Below are positions 13,033 through 26,092 of a stretch of 64,000 nt of DNA, piece after piece (the stretch's first letter is position 1; every line of letters begins with the position of its first letter). The stretch is from Rhyacichthys aspro. Its lineage: Eukaryota; Chordata; Actinopteri; Gobiiformes; Rhyacichthyidae. The notes under the pieces were generated by a model. It did no database searches. It saw nothing but the letters and a program-made list of their open reading frames with translations, and was not told the DNA's origin. Made by a program: the position numbers and the translations under genes. The stretch spans positions 10,612,109 to 10,676,108 of the forward strand of contig CM072165.1 of NCBI GenBank assembly GCA_036850595.1, given 5' to 3'.

Positions 13033-14580
13033 AACGTGGTCCGGGTGAACATTTACTGCAGAACTCTGAGGTGAAAGGGATTCCTTCCACGGCTGCAGCA
13101 GACACCAGCACCAGTGTTCCGCAAAATATTTGATCGGCAAATGGCACAAACTGATGAGATAGACTCTTAAAGAAGAGACGATAGTAGATGAACATCAGAC
13201 TGTCAGAAGCCGCTTATTATCGCATGGGAAAAACAAGAATGCATCCGTAATATATCACTAGGAAATGCATTGAAGTTTATAATGGGTGAAAGCAGGAACA
13301 GCAGAAGGTCTGGAGAAAAGACACAGAACAAAAAATGTGTTAGTCTCTGTGCCTTCTGAACATTTACCCATATATGCAAGAGAAAAAGCCTTGTGTAGAG
13401 CACTTTGTATGAACTTTCTCTGTGAGCACTAATGCATTTCTGAAACGCAACAACACCCACCAACCCACAACAGATGCTTTTAATGTAATGTAGATGCTGC
13501 TGGGTTTGTTTTATTTGTGAATAAATCATGTATAGTAATATCCGATACAGGGTGCATGAAATTTCATATAACTAGGAATGTTAAGCCTGTAATCTAGTGA
13601 TACCCATTTAAATAACTCATATAAACTATAAGACTGTAGCCTCCCCTGGATTTGAAAATAGCTCAGTTAGTTTACTGTTAATGTAAAGCAATGCCATAAT
13701 ATACCTTCTTTAAGAAACATGTGGGCAAGTGTGACTATCCATTGTTTGTTGAAAGGAACTATATGAAAAATTGAGTTTCCTGTGAATCCTGTGAATGTTA
13801 AGAAACAATTGTCATAGGTCAAATATGTCAGTGACTCGTACCAGGGATATTAACAGATGAAGAGTGTTATATCACTTTATATCACTAGATGGAGCCCTGA
13901 ACTACTGAAAACTGAAAGAAAACAACAAAATTAGTTAATTTATAGTTTCATTTACCAACATTAATTGTATCATTAACAATCTAGACAGTCAATGGTCCAG
14001 TAGGCTGCAGAGCTCAGCAAGAAGTTTCAGTTCTGGGTGATTCGAGGGTCACTTTAGCAGCTTACTGCTTCATCCTGTAGAGAGAGTATACATGTCAGTA
14101 TTACAGTGCCCTAATTTGTTTATCCACAGGCATTTGTTTATACCTCTAATAATATTTTTTGGTGTAGTTGAGAATTTTTACAGTAAATATGCATACTGCA
14201 TATAGCCCCTTTAACATAATGCGTTTTATTCATTTGCCTTTCTCTATTTTAATTGTTCAACCCACACATTTGCAATACTCTTTAACAGTCTCCTAGAAAC
14301 TGTAAACTAATTGAATACATTCTGGGCTATAGTGTTAATGTATGTAGTATTTATGGTATTTATGAAAGGAGAAGGACATCAATAAAAGTATCCATTTTAA
14401 TATGAACCAATGCTTTCCTTTTGGCTGAACTAAGTTGTGCCAAGTGTTTAAAGCCAAAAGGACAAAGACACTGGAGGAATGAAACAAGAAGTCCTTTTAC
14501 CTTTTAGCGCTAATATTTTGGGTCATATGTTACAAACTGTTTAAATAAAAATGAAATAAACTGAGTGTTTGCACTATTGA
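13033..14580 (+). other. map4k2 3' UTR and downstream spacer
   Basis: There are no convincing coding exons after the map4k2 stop. AATAAA occurs at 13520-13525, 14381-14386, 14544-14549 and 14555-14560, so the transcript could end at several places. The rest is AT-rich and I see no repeat or RNA gene in it. Confidence 0.6.
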
Positions 14581-14619
14581 TCTCTATCCTCCATTGATGA
14601 CCTGTGGAGGCCATGATGG

Positions 14620-14741
14620 ACGCCCCACCGACGTCTCCAAAGCGCTACGTTTTTGACGTACACGTAACGTACGCAGGGCAATTTCGACGTAGCTCCCTCC
14701 ATTCGCCATTTCATTCGGCAGGGTGTCTTCTATGCGCTGAG
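14620..14741 (+). promoter_or_regulatory. rbm4 promoter and probable 5' non-coding exon
   Basis: The segment has a higher CpG content than its surroundings and holds six ACGT cores (starting 14631, 14647, 14656, 14662, 14667, 14687), one inside TGACGTA at 14654, like an ATF/CREB half site. It ends with CGCTGAG followed by GTAAAA, a plausible splice donor at 14742 that would join to the acceptor at 15464, four bases before the rbm4 start codon. The transcription start was not determined. Confidence 0.5.
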
Positions 14742-15468
14742 GTAAAAACTCCAATAATATACACCTTATATTAGAGTATAGTAAGGTAGTAGAATGTGTT
14801 TCATTTACAAAAAAGCATAGTGCTGGGTTTTGTTGCGTAATTAATGCGGTGCTACAAGATGTTTAAGACGAGTGGCTAGCAGCAGCGTGGTTAGCCGTCG
14901 GCATTTCTTTTTTCCAAAGGGACGCTAGTGTTATCTCTGTTCATATGTGTATCTTAATTACACTAGCTTTGCACCAGTTAATACGTGGAGTTGCATTTAG
15001 TTAGCATATGTTGTTACCTTGTTTGCAAAAGTTAAGTATGCTATCTGTCTAAAAAATCTGGGCCCGTTGACGTCGACCGAAAGAAACCAGTCTGAGCACC
15101 GTTAGCCTACACAGCGAGCGAAATAGAAAAGGCACAGAACTGAAAGTAAAAATGAGCAATCGAAAACGACCCTTTCATAAGTGATTGTAATGCATTTTAT
15201 TTTATTCAGACGCTGTGAAAGACCTTTTACTTCTTGGTTATATTTGTACAGTATGTGTAATGGAAAATCATAACTTTTGGAGAATCCACTAGTTTGAATG
15301 TGCTGTATTTTTCTCTATCTCACTACATCTGTTTTGTGCAAATGATGTTAAATACATTTTTAATACATTTATTAAGTCTCAGTTTTATGGCAGTAAGATC
15401 ATTAGTGTGTAGAGACATCACTGTGCGGACTTGCAATGATCTTGAGGTTGTTCTCTTCTTGCAGCACA

Positions 15469-17542
15469 ATGGTGAAAATATTCATTGGGAACTTGGCAGC
15501 AGAGACCACAACAGACGAACTCCGCTCCCTTTTCTCACAATATGGCAAGATTTCCGAATGTGACATTGTGAAGAATTATGGCTTTGTTCACATGGATGAC
15601 AAAGCTCAGGCTGAAGAAGCCATCCGTAACCTTCATCACTACGAGCTGAACGGCCAGCCTATGAATGTTGAAATGAGTCGCGGCAAGTCAAGAGGTTCTA
15701 CCAAGCTCCATGTTGGCAACATTGCGTGCACCAACCAGGAGCTAAGGGCCAAGTTTGAAGAGTATGGAGCTGTGTTGGAGTGTGACATAGTTAAAAACTA
15801 TGCTTTTGTTCACATGGAGCGGATGGAAGACGCCATGGAAGCCATTAATAACTTAGACAACACTGCCTTTAAAGGTGAACTTTGGGGCTGGGCTTTAACC
15901 TTAAATGTCAGAAATATGTATTTTTTGCAAACTGACAGGTAAGTTGGATATTCAGCAGGTAAGTAAAAACACAATTTTATGTAAAGTAAGGATCTTACAA
16001 ATAAAATGGATGTGGTATGGCCCTCACTGCCTACATATAAACCAGTGTATTGTCTATACTTTCGGGTGATATTAAAATGATGGACACACGGATGGACTCA
16101 CTTAAAAAAGCCTGAAAGTGCTCTTCAGTAATCTGTTCCAAAATTGTTTCTGACCTGTCACGTCAGAAGTTTATTTTCGTCTCAGCGGGTATTGAAAACC
16201 TAATTAAGTTGAAGTTTACCTTTTGAGCTTTATGACTACATTAGCTTTAAATTTATTTAGAAAGTTAAAATTAGAATTTTCCAGACTCTTAATGTTTTAC
16301 AGTTAATTTTGCAGACTGAGAGAACTCAAACCCAACTTCCTATGTTATAAGTTATAAGTTGTTCAAGAAGAACTATTGAGAAGTGTTCTTAGAGCCCATC
16401 AGAAGTGGAAAAGGGATATTGGTCCCAAAAGAGGATTAATATCATTGCTGTATATGTGCAGATTCCCCAGAGCTGGACACAGATAATGAAAACGCATTGA
16501 AATGCAGGATCTGAGCTGCCCCCTCAACAAACAGATGTTATATACACATGATTTGAGTTATTGCTGGCACTCAAGGTTTATTCAATAAAATGTGTTCGTG
16601 ATGCCATCTTTAATGTTGTTACTTGTGAGTGACACTTAAATGTAAGAATAACTCAGGCTCAATCTCGGTAAAAGTTATTTCTGAATTTCTTCTTTTCAAG
16701 GCAAACTGATGAGCGTGAAGCTTTCAACTAGTCGCCTTCGTACTGCGCCGGGAATGGGAGACCGGGCGAGCTGTTATCGTTGCGGGCAGGAAGGCCACTG
16801 GTCCAAAGAATGTCCTCTAGACCAAAATGGCTACCACAGAAATGGCTCGGGGCCGAGATCTGACGGATTTGATGCCCCGAGATTTGCTGGGCGCGGTCGC
16901 AACAGGGGTTTTAATCCGGGCTTCAGTGGCGAACCGGAGTATGGCGGTGGTTATCCTCCTCCTGTACATAGTTCCCGGGGTCCCACTTACAGGCGTGGTA
17001 CGGGCTACGAGAGCTCGATGAGATATGGTCCGCCTCCAGGTTACGGTGGCATGCCTGACCAGGGCATGGCTCGGATGTACAGCAGTGAGGCGTCATACAG
17101 GAGCAACGGTTCATACTATGGCGCGGTACCACCCTACCCGGTTCGACGGCCGACTTACGAACGGGATCCGTACGGGGTCGTGGACTACTACGAGAGATAC
17201 AGGGCCAGTTCGTACGATGGCAGTTATTATGAGGAGCGCCGCGCCGTTACCATGCCTGCTCCTCCACCTTCTTCATCTTCGGCTATAATAAGGGAACGTC
17301 TGCCCCCCCCTAGCCATACCCCCCTCGACCCGTACAGTTGTCCTCCCCTCCCTCCTCCGCCTACCCCAGTCTCCTCCACATACTTAACGCGTGAGCGGAG
17401 CCCGATTCGAAGAGTTCCTCCCGAGGCGGACGGGTACCCGTATGAGCGTTCGCATCTTTCCCCGGTGTCCAACCTCCCAAGAAGTTCAACGTATGACCAT
17501 TCGCGGGATGCCGGTGCTGAACGGGCACGCTTTGCATACTAA
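15469..17542 (+). CDS. rbm4: RBM4/LARK-type RNA-binding protein
   Basis: Regulator of alternative splicing and translation that shuttles between nucleus and cytoplasm. Two coding exons, 15469-15874 and 16701-17542, give 415 residues. RRM1 is about residues 2-68, opening KIFIGNL, with KNYGFVHM as its RNP1. RRM2 is about 76-142, with KLHVGNI and KNYAFVHMER. A CCHC zinc knuckle follows at C160, C163, H168 and C173. The C-terminal half is rich in Gly, Tyr, Pro, Arg and Ser, without the poly-Ala of human RBM4. LSTSRLRTAPGMGD between RRM2 and the knuckle is a family signature. The ATG lies just after the acceptor at 15464, and the upstream in-frame codons are intron. Fish have several rbm4 copies, and which one this is cannot be told from sequence alone. 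Confidence 0.93.
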
Positions 17543-18233
17543 GCCTTGTCCTTACTACTTATAAAGTGACTGGTATTTAGGGGGTAACTTGGTTCCATCA
17601 TCAAAAAAGGTCAAGTCAGCACTCCGTCCTTTAAGACATATTGACTTTAACATTTCTACAGCAAACCTTCCAAACACTACACTTAGGGTTACTCTAAAAA
17701 TCTGAAAATGGAATTCATTCACTCTGTGCTTTGACTTCATTCCAGTTTAAAATTGCTGTATTGGTTACCTGCTCTTTAATTGCCATTGATGTGTTGCAGT
17801 CTTAAGATGGTTTAGTTGAAATATAGAAGTGCAGTAAAGGGTATTTTTGGACATTTGTTGGATATCCCTAAAGTGATTAAACACAGTGTAAAGTAACTGT
17901 AGAGTTTGTTTCTATTCAGTAACTGACAAATCATATTTTATGCATGGTGCATGCTTTTCACCATGAGTCCTTTCAGTTATGAAACTGATGTAGTATATGT
18001 AGGTTTGTATTGGCCGATATCATTTTAGATGTTCCCACATACTTTGTAAATTACATTTACTTATACTTATAAGAATTCCATTTGTTTAGCCTGTGGACTC
18101 TGTTTTCCTCTTCGTAGTTGTGTTTTTGACAGTAGATGCTTTAATCTTTTACAGTGCTTTTTCATTAAAATCCTTATTGAACATTTTGCCTTTATTGTCT
18201 TTTTTCCTCTAAACTTGTTTGGTTAAAAATAAA
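17543..18233 (+). other. rbm4 3' UTR
   Basis: This AT-rich stretch follows the rbm4 stop and ends at an AATAAA signal at 18228-18233. No coding signal was seen in it. Confidence 0.6.
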
Positions 18234-18534
18234 GTGAGTGATACATGTATAAAACTTTGTGGTGTTTTCTAGCTGTGTCATATGAGCCAAAACATAAAAT
18301 CACTCAGTATGTAGCTTTCAGTATTGAGTTAGCTATAAATTGCACCCACTGCAGATTTAATTTAAATTTAATACATTCCACTGAGAGCATAGAAATACAG
18401 TAATAAAAAAAACAACACTATTCATGACCTTAATAGTGAATTCTAATGTGAGGTAGATTGTACAGTGTGAATGTAGGGGTCATTTTAACAGCAGTTATTT
18501 CTGCTTTACGGTAAATGGCAAAGACAGTAATCAG

Positions 18535-18700
18535 CCAATCTCTTTTTTTGGAGCGGACAGCGGAGCCAATAGAACGTGGCCTAAGGGGCGGGGCTTGTTC
18601 AGTGGACAAACCTTTGTTGGTTACTGCTGTGCGCCATTTTGATTACGATACCAAACTAAAAGGCACAAAGAGGTCATTTTCACCGTTCTTCATAAGTATA
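18535..18700 (+). promoter_or_regulatory. sf1 core promoter region
   Basis: CCAAT boxes lie at 18535-18539 and 18566-18570, a GC box (GGGGCGGGGC) at 18585-18594, and GCGCCATTTTG, like a YY1 site, at 18631. The segment lies 50-220 bp upstream of the sf1 start codon. There is no TATA box, as expected for a housekeeping gene. Confidence 0.6.
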
Positions 18701-18753
18701 AGCCGGAACTGTCTGGTATCTGAAAAAGCCGAACCCATTAAGGAATACCGAAA

Positions 18754-21700
18754 ATGGCCACTGGAGCAAATGCAACTCCTTTGGGGAAGTTGCATCCTAG
18801 TATTGGCGCAAAACGAGGATTTGATGCCGGGCCTGGTGCGGGGAACGGGCTAATGCCAACACCAGGGCCGCCCGCATCTTTTCCTTCGCTACAGGGTTTT
18901 CAGCCCTCGATGCCAAACACATCTTTTCCACAGGGGCACCAGTTTAACGCAGGAGGTGGTTTTGCTTCGCCACCGCAACAAGCAGGCCCTGGAGGCGCTA
19001 TGGCTAAGCAAGGTAAGAAAATGGCATCTAAAGTTATCATGCAGGGTGCATCAGCGCGGGTTTAGTGCTAGCCGGCTAATGTGGCTAAGTAGCGAGGATT
19101 AAAGGCCTCGTCCACGCGTAGACTTTAGCAACGAAATGGAAACTGTAGTGCATTGTTCATAGATTTACTTACTTTCCTCTGTACGTAAATCCAGCAGTAC
19201 ACGTTGAATTCATAATGGTACATCTGTTTACATAGCCTATATGAATTAAATCAATGTATATGTTTCTACGTATGTATCAAAATACACCTACACTTCCCTT
19301 AAGCTGAAACTACTACATTTGTTTAACCAGAGAACAACGCCATCTTTATAGTGGTGTGTCTGACAGACAGAATATAGTCTGTTTAAATGAAAATGTCACT
19401 TTCTTCACACATTTTGCCTTTGTTGATGTTTAGTTGATGCTTAGGCATGTGATACATTGAAAAGGGTTTTCTAATTACGTCCATACAATAGTGTTTGTGC
19501 TATATATAAGCTGCAGCCTGCACAGTAATGTCCCATTCTCTCAGTAGATTTTGGTCAAAAGAAAAGGAAGAGGAGCCGCTGGAGCAGTGAGACACCTGAC
19601 CAGAAGACGGTCATACCTGGCATGCCCACTGTTATCCCCCCTGGACTGACACGAGAACAAGAGAGAGCTTACATAGGTAAATAGCTCAGTTTAATCCTCC
19701 TGTAACCAAGCCAAGTGATATAAATTAATATGAATATGAACGCACTTGTGTACTCTATTCCCTTAAGTTAACAACTGTTTGAGTTTACCCACATGGTGCA
19801 CATGAGGATAAAGGTTATGTCCTGTTTGCTAAAAACCAACAGTTGGAGCTCTTTAAAGGCACATAAAAGATGGCATTCTCATTCAACCTCCTTAATTCAT
19901 GATAAACATTCTCATTTAATTTAACACTGTATGAAAAGTCTTAACATGATCCAACTGTTGATTTTAAGCAACCCCCTTCAACAAGCAATGATAATCACAC
20001 GGTAATGTTATGTGTAAGAGGAAATTTGAATCCAGGTAATGTGGTGTTACTGTGGCCCTAAGTTTGCATACCATTGGGCACCATTAGCAACAAGAGTTAA
20101 TACAGATGCTTGATGTTAATTGTCCTGAGCTGCAGGTCACTGCTCACTGTCTTGCCTGAACCTCCCACACATCATCAGTATCGTTCCTTTGCATGGAGGG
20201 CTTACCCATTATGTCCTAACATGCTCAACTATGTTTGTTTTATTATTGGGCTAAGTGTGAGCAATGCTGCTTCAATGGCATATCCATACGTTCCTAAATG
20301 ACCCTGCATTTGTTCAAACCCTAGCGTTTGGACGTTGCATTCAGAAAACAATTCTCTTTGACTGTTGTTACTAGCTTTGGCTTTTAATTCAAATACTTAG
20401 TACAAATGAATTTGCTTGTAATAATAAATGCCTTCCAGCAGCAGTGTAACACAGACATGCTGCCTTCACAGGCCCTCAGCGAAGATGTGTTAGCCTAGGA
20501 AGTCCTTTTGTCAATAACTTACATTGTTATTGATGTTGTTCTTCATTGGTAATGGTTGTTCTTCCTTGGTATGTAAACATTCATTTGTGCCTACCTTCTG
20601 CTGTCACTTGTCGTTTCCTTGACTCATTTTATAGATCCCCTAAAACAATCCGAGGAAAGCACTTAAAGATGAAATCTCTGTGAAACACTATTCACAGAGC
20701 TTGTATTCATCTCTAATGATTTTAATGACCAGGGTTAAGAGGAGGTGATTTTCAGAATTCATAATGTGCATGGAATGACTGAGATCTTAATTTTTGTCAT
20801 TGCTTTCTAAATCTGAATGGTTTCTGTGACACTGCACCCCTCAGTGTTATATCTGTGGAGTGCAGAGAGTGACTGTGATCATCTGCTTTATTCTTAAAAA
20901 ACACAATTAAAATCCATCAGTCAGTAATTTGACCAAATGTGTCCTTAAATGTCCTAAATTGTGTTTCACTGATACACTTTTATGAATTTGAGTAAACTCA
21001 AGTCAGTTTTGTGACCTGACCTATTTGGCAAGTCATTTTAGGATTCACGGTCTGGTCACTGAATGATAATATTTTCATATTGGAACACTGATGACTGAAG
21101 GTTAGTCTGTTTATGCTAATGTAAATGGTAGTGGAGTATATCTCCTTAGAATTACTCTGAACCAGTGTTAAGAGTAAGTGTTTTTATATATGTTTGAATT
21201 AAATGCTCTTACATTGTACTTAACAGACTCACCATTTGTCTTTATCTAAGTTATGACTGAGACTGTGCTCTAATGTACAGAGCGTTGTCTCTCTGTTGTT
21301 GTTGTGGTAACCACATTTCTCTCCATCCTTGTTTTTTTTCTTTCCTAACCTGAATTCTTCCAGTCCAACTGCAGATTGAAGACCTGACTCGTAAACTGCG
21401 TACAGGAGACCTGGGAATCCCTGTTAACCCTGAGGACAGGTCGGGAAAAAGATTAAAACCACAAACAGTAACATTTTCTCTACCTTCTTGACTTTTTGGA
21501 AGACAGCTGATTTCAGTTTATATGTGGGTGTTAGACTCCATTTCTAATTTCTATATTAGTTCTTAGTTATAGAAAATAGTGTATAGTACTAGCTTTGTTT
21601 TAGCCAGAGAGCACAAAACATTTTATTAATAACACTAACAGACTCAATACATACAAATGTACTTATTTAAAAAATGAATCCACTTGATATGCTCAGAGAA

Positions 21701-24700
21701 AGGCTTAGTTTGTGCACATCAATATATAGTTGAAAATGATCAAGTAGGCATCTAAGTAAATAATCAAATAAACCATGCGATTGTTCTCCTGTTCATACTG
21801 TTTGCTCAGAGAATCCAGTGTTAGACACTGAAAAAGTTTAAATGTGCCAAGTGGTTTGGGTGGTTATCTTTCAGTGTTAATTACTGAACAGTGGGGGATA
21901 ACTCAACTGGAACCACTATTTTAATTTAAATATGTAAAAACAATAGTCTTTGAGCTCCAGGTGTAAGCAGGAGACGTGGTTTATCTCAGCACTTACTAAC
22001 GTAATGTTGGTCAGTGGTTAGAGACCCCCATTTGAACAGTTAGTGTCACATTTACAGAGCTTAGAGTTTTCATGTGTTAGAGAAACCTGTTGACAATGTC
22101 AATTAATGACATTGTCTTAAGTGGCAGCTTACCTCAAATAGGTTCATCTTTGTCTCCTCCACTGACCAAGGTTCATTTATGGCTTAGTTGGCAGGTTAAA
22201 TGAGAATTCAGGCCTTAGATGTTTTCCTTAAAGCAGGGGAATTATACATTTCCTAACCAACAGTTGAAAGCTGTGTATTTGTGAAGTCCATATATCTATA
22301 TTCCATATTTATGCCATATTATTCTACCATAATTATAATCAAAACTGTCTTCTCTTGTTTACTGCATTTCTCTTGATTCAAAATTAGCTTCATAGCATTT
22401 ATACTGATTAACTCATTGCTTGTTTTTATGTGTCTTATGAATATGGACAATGTGTTTTCTGTGTTAAAAATACTTAACTCCTTAGCTTGACTTTGATAAA
22501 CTGATAAGGTCCCTTCGTGAACAATATTTCCCCCTCATAATTTAATTATTGCCACTGATGATTAACAAAACATGCCAGGCATGAATATGTTATGTCCTAG
22601 ACATAACAGATGTTTTTGGCTGGGTTCCCCGCATTCTCACCCAGGGTAAAGAGGGTCTTCCAGTCTTCTCTGGGTCTGTTGATCTTTTGACGAAAAGTGC
22701 CAGCAAAGCAATAGTCAGTTCATAACCTAGTCTCTATAAGGATCTGTTCCCGCAGGAAGTGGCTTTCTCTGAAGAGTGTGTTAAGGTGACCTTTGCTAGT
22801 TAGAGTCCCAGTCATTTGTACATTGTAAAGTTTCTCATCATAATCAGACATTTCCACAGCAACCAATAAGTTGACTGCCGCTGCAGCATTCATAGGCGCT
22901 CCCCAGTCTAATGTGATCAAAACAACTGGGGGTGTTTCAGGTTGTCTCCGTTGGAAGCATAACAGGAAAGACCTTTTTTCTTAACTCTGGGAAACATGTG
23001 GGCTCTCTGATTGGAGAGCTTAGGAAAAGGTGGATCTAATCATAATTCCTTTTCTCTAACCCAAATTAGCCCTCGTCAACCTAACCCTTTTTCACGCACA
23101 GAGCCTCTGTAACGCAGCAACACAGGTTTTCAGCATCCAAGGGGAGGTCCGGACCTCTTCCACCACGTCAACATCAAGAAACGCCCAAAGCCAGCATTTC
23201 TGCTTAGGGGTGCAAATTTTGCTTCATTTCTTTTTCTTACCTCCAACTTTTCCTCTCCTGCAGGCCAGTAATCCTGTATGCAGGTTTAGTCATGGCCAAG
23301 TATTTTTGTGATTGACACCCCCTCAGTTTACTGCTGACTTAGCCTGTTCAACTACTCTGGATGCCCCCTTTTTACATTTAACAGTCAGGGTAATGGGCTC
23401 TATCTGTTTAAAATTTCAGTGCAGCTTTTTACGCAACAGTTGCTCTTGCACTGACCCTGAGTAACACTTTCTGCCTAAAGGCAGATATTCATAAAGAGAA
23501 ATGACAGTACAGATGAAATATCTCAAAAAATCTATAGAGAATTTGCAGTTGTTAAAGATTAGTTAGATGTAGGAGTCTATTTGATTATAGTGGAGTTTTT
23601 AGCACTATTCCACTTCTCACTGGTGTTGATGAAGTCTGTTTTGTCTTTTGTCTGCCGCCACTCGCAGGTCGCCCTCTCCTGAGCCCATCTACAACAGCGA
23701 GGGCAAGAGGTTAAACACTCGAGAGTATCGCACTCGAAAGAAGATCGAGGAGGAGCGTCACTCCCTCATCACTGAGATGCTTGGACTAAACCCAGACTTT
23801 AAACCACCTGCAGATTATAAGTATGACTTAATTAATCCCCATATTTACCCTCAATACATTTGACTGAAAAGTTACCATACCAAACTGTCTGTATTACAAG
23901 TATTTACAGTATTATTTGATTTGTTGTCTGTGTTGCAGGCCTCCTGCCACCAGAGTCAGCGACAAAGTTATGATACCTCAAGATGAATACCCTGAAATCA
24001 ACTTTGTAGGCCTCCTTATTGGGCCACGGTGAGTTAACCTGATGTTGGGTCTGATCGTAATGAAGAAAGTTTTAGTCTCAGGAAACTAATGGCCAATTCT
24101 TTTGTTTGAAAAGTGGTAACACTCTAAAAAACATAGAGAAGGAGTGTTGTGCCAAGATTATGATTCGTGGGAAAGGCTCTGTAAAGGAGGGGAAGGTTGG
24201 CAGAAAAGATGGGCAGATGCTGCCAGGTGAAGATGAGCCTCTTCATGCTCTAGTCACAGCCAACACAATGGAGAATGTCAAGAAGGCAGTAGAGCAGGTA
24301 AGCACATGTCTCATGCACATACTGCCAACTCCATAACACTCATTCCAAGTTCTTTCCATTGTGGTGTTGGCTGTAATTGTAAATAACTAATGTGAATTTG
24401 AATTGACAGATTCGCAACATCCTCAAACAAGGCATTGAGACTCCTGAAGATCAGAATGACCTGCGCAAGATGCAGCTGAGGGAACTGGCCAGGCTCAACG
24501 GCACACTGAGGGAAGATGACAACAGGTCAGTGGTGTAGATTTACTGGTGAGTTAAAACTTTTAGTTTTTAAAAAGTTACTCAGAAGATTTGTTCTTGTAG
24601 GATTCTTCGTCCGTGGCAGAACTCTGAGCCCCGCAGCATCACAAACACTACCCTGTGTACCAAATGTGGTGGAGCAGGCCACATTTCCTCTGACTGCAAA

Positions 24701-26092
24701 TACTCCAGGTACTGAGCATTACATTTGTGAACAGTGTGAGCAGGCTTATGTGGATTTGATGTAATTTTGTGCTTCTATTTTGTCTAGCACCTTTACTGCT
24801 CATAGAGCCACTGGTGGAGAGCCGCCCCAGTCAGCCCAGGACAAAGCTCGTATGGACAAAGAGTACCTATCCCTCATGGCCGAGCTGGGAGAAGCACCAG
24901 TGCCATCATCTGGAGGAGGACACACTAGTCCCCAGGGAGGAGCTCCTCGGCCTGCAGGACCCAACAACAACCAGCCACCTCCGGTAAACTTTCTTCTTAA
25001 TTTTTCACTTCTGTATTTCTATTAAACAATTTTGTACCGGGCAAAATTAGACTGTTTGCTATGCTGCTGCAGAATCGGCCTCCATGGATGAGCTCTGGGC
25101 CCGGAGAGAACAGGAACTTCCACGGCATGCCTGGAGGGCCTGGTGGGCCTGGAGCGCCAGGAGGGCCACACAGCTTTCCTCCCCCTATGCCCAACATGGG
25201 GGGACCTCCCATGCCGCCCAACCCTAATGGCATGCCTCCTCCATGGATGCAGCCGCCTCCTCCCCCTATGGGCCATGGACCAGGACCTCATGGACACCCC
25301 ATGGGTGAGCACACACACTGGGCTGTTCTATTTAGTCTTCTTTGAACCATTTGTTTTAATGGGCACGATTCAAATGTGGCTTAATTTCTATAGGTCTTCT
25401 TCCTCCACCAATGGGCATGATGCCACCTCCACCTCCTCCCCCCGGCAACCAGCCACCTCCTCCCCCTTCTGGACCTCTTCCACCATGGCAACAGCAGGCT
25501 CCGCCTCCACCTCCTACCAGCAGCATGGCTACCAGTACCCCAATGCCCTGGCAACAGAGTAAGAGCTCAAAAGCTGTACCCATTAATTTTCTGCCCACTG
25601 CACATAGATGTCCCCTATAGCAGCTGTAATGCCTTCACTTGTATTTAATGCCCTTTTAATAGGTTGCATAACCACTTCATTGATAATGATTATATATCTT
25701 TTAAGCAATTAAAGCTTGTATTTTGAAGTTAACCTAATCTGTGTCTGGGCCTTTGTGCAGATACCACCACCACGTCCAGCCCCGGCACAGGCAGTCTGCC
25801 ACCGTGGCAACAACCTCAGCAACCCGCAGCCTCTGGAGCCCAGCCGCCGCCCCCCATGGGTAGCCCATCCATGGTTCCCCCTCCACCTGGAGTCCAGCCC
25901 CCCTTGCCCCCAGGTGCCCCCCCTCCTCCACCTCCACCACCTCCAGGCTCCTCCGGCATGATGTACGCCCCTCCACCACCCCCTCCGCCCATGGACCCAT
26001 CTAACTTTGTCACCATGATGGGGATGGGGGTACCAGGCATGCCTCCATTTGGCATGCCCCCTGCACCCCCACCTCCCCCACCCCAGAGTTAG
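18754..26092 (+). CDS. sf1: Splicing factor 1 (branchpoint-binding protein)
   Basis: SF1 binds the intron branch site together with U2AF during early spliceosome assembly in the nucleus. Exons: 18754-19012, 19548-19676, 21364-21439, 23668-23820, 23939-24028, 24114-24297, 24410-24525, 24601-24708, 24788-24983, 25073-25304, 25394-25558, 25761-26092. They give 679 residues with consistent phases. The first exon encodes MATGANATPLGKL and a Gly/Pro-rich stretch, matching the long N-terminal human isoform. Next come the U2AF ligand motif KKRKRSRW (about residues 91-98), the SPSP phosphorylation motif, and a KH-QUA2 domain with LLIGPRGNTLKNIEKE. The zinc knuckle CTKCGGAGHISSDC follows, then a long Pro/Gly-rich tail ending PPPPPPQS. 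Fit to the vertebrate family is very close except for an altered stretch after the knuckle (SSTFTAHRATGGEPP). Confidence 0.96.
20667..20712 (+). other. Imperfect hairpin in sf1 intron 2
   Basis: A perfect 9-bp inverted repeat (CTCTGTGAA / TTCACAGAG, 20676-20684 and 20691-20699) surrounds a 6-nt loop. An outer 7-bp stem (AGATGAA / TTCATCT) extends it after a small asymmetric bulge. The function is unknown; the structure alone is what is seen. Confidence 0.45.
21440..23667 (+). other. Long sf1 intron, no gene recognised
   Basis: This 2.2-kb intron separates the exon ending in EDR from the exon starting SPSPEP. A 66-codon open frame on the minus strand (22720-22920) has no family that I recognise. 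No clear repeat ends were found. Confidence 0.6.

Noticed and set aside
15294..15563. Open frames starting upstream of the rbm4 ATG
   Set aside because: They run through the intron and the acceptor at 15464; the conserved protein begins at 15469.
22720..22920. 66-codon minus-strand open frame in an sf1 intron
   Set aside because: The Ala-rich start looked protein-like, but no neighbouring exon, domain or transposon end could be matched.
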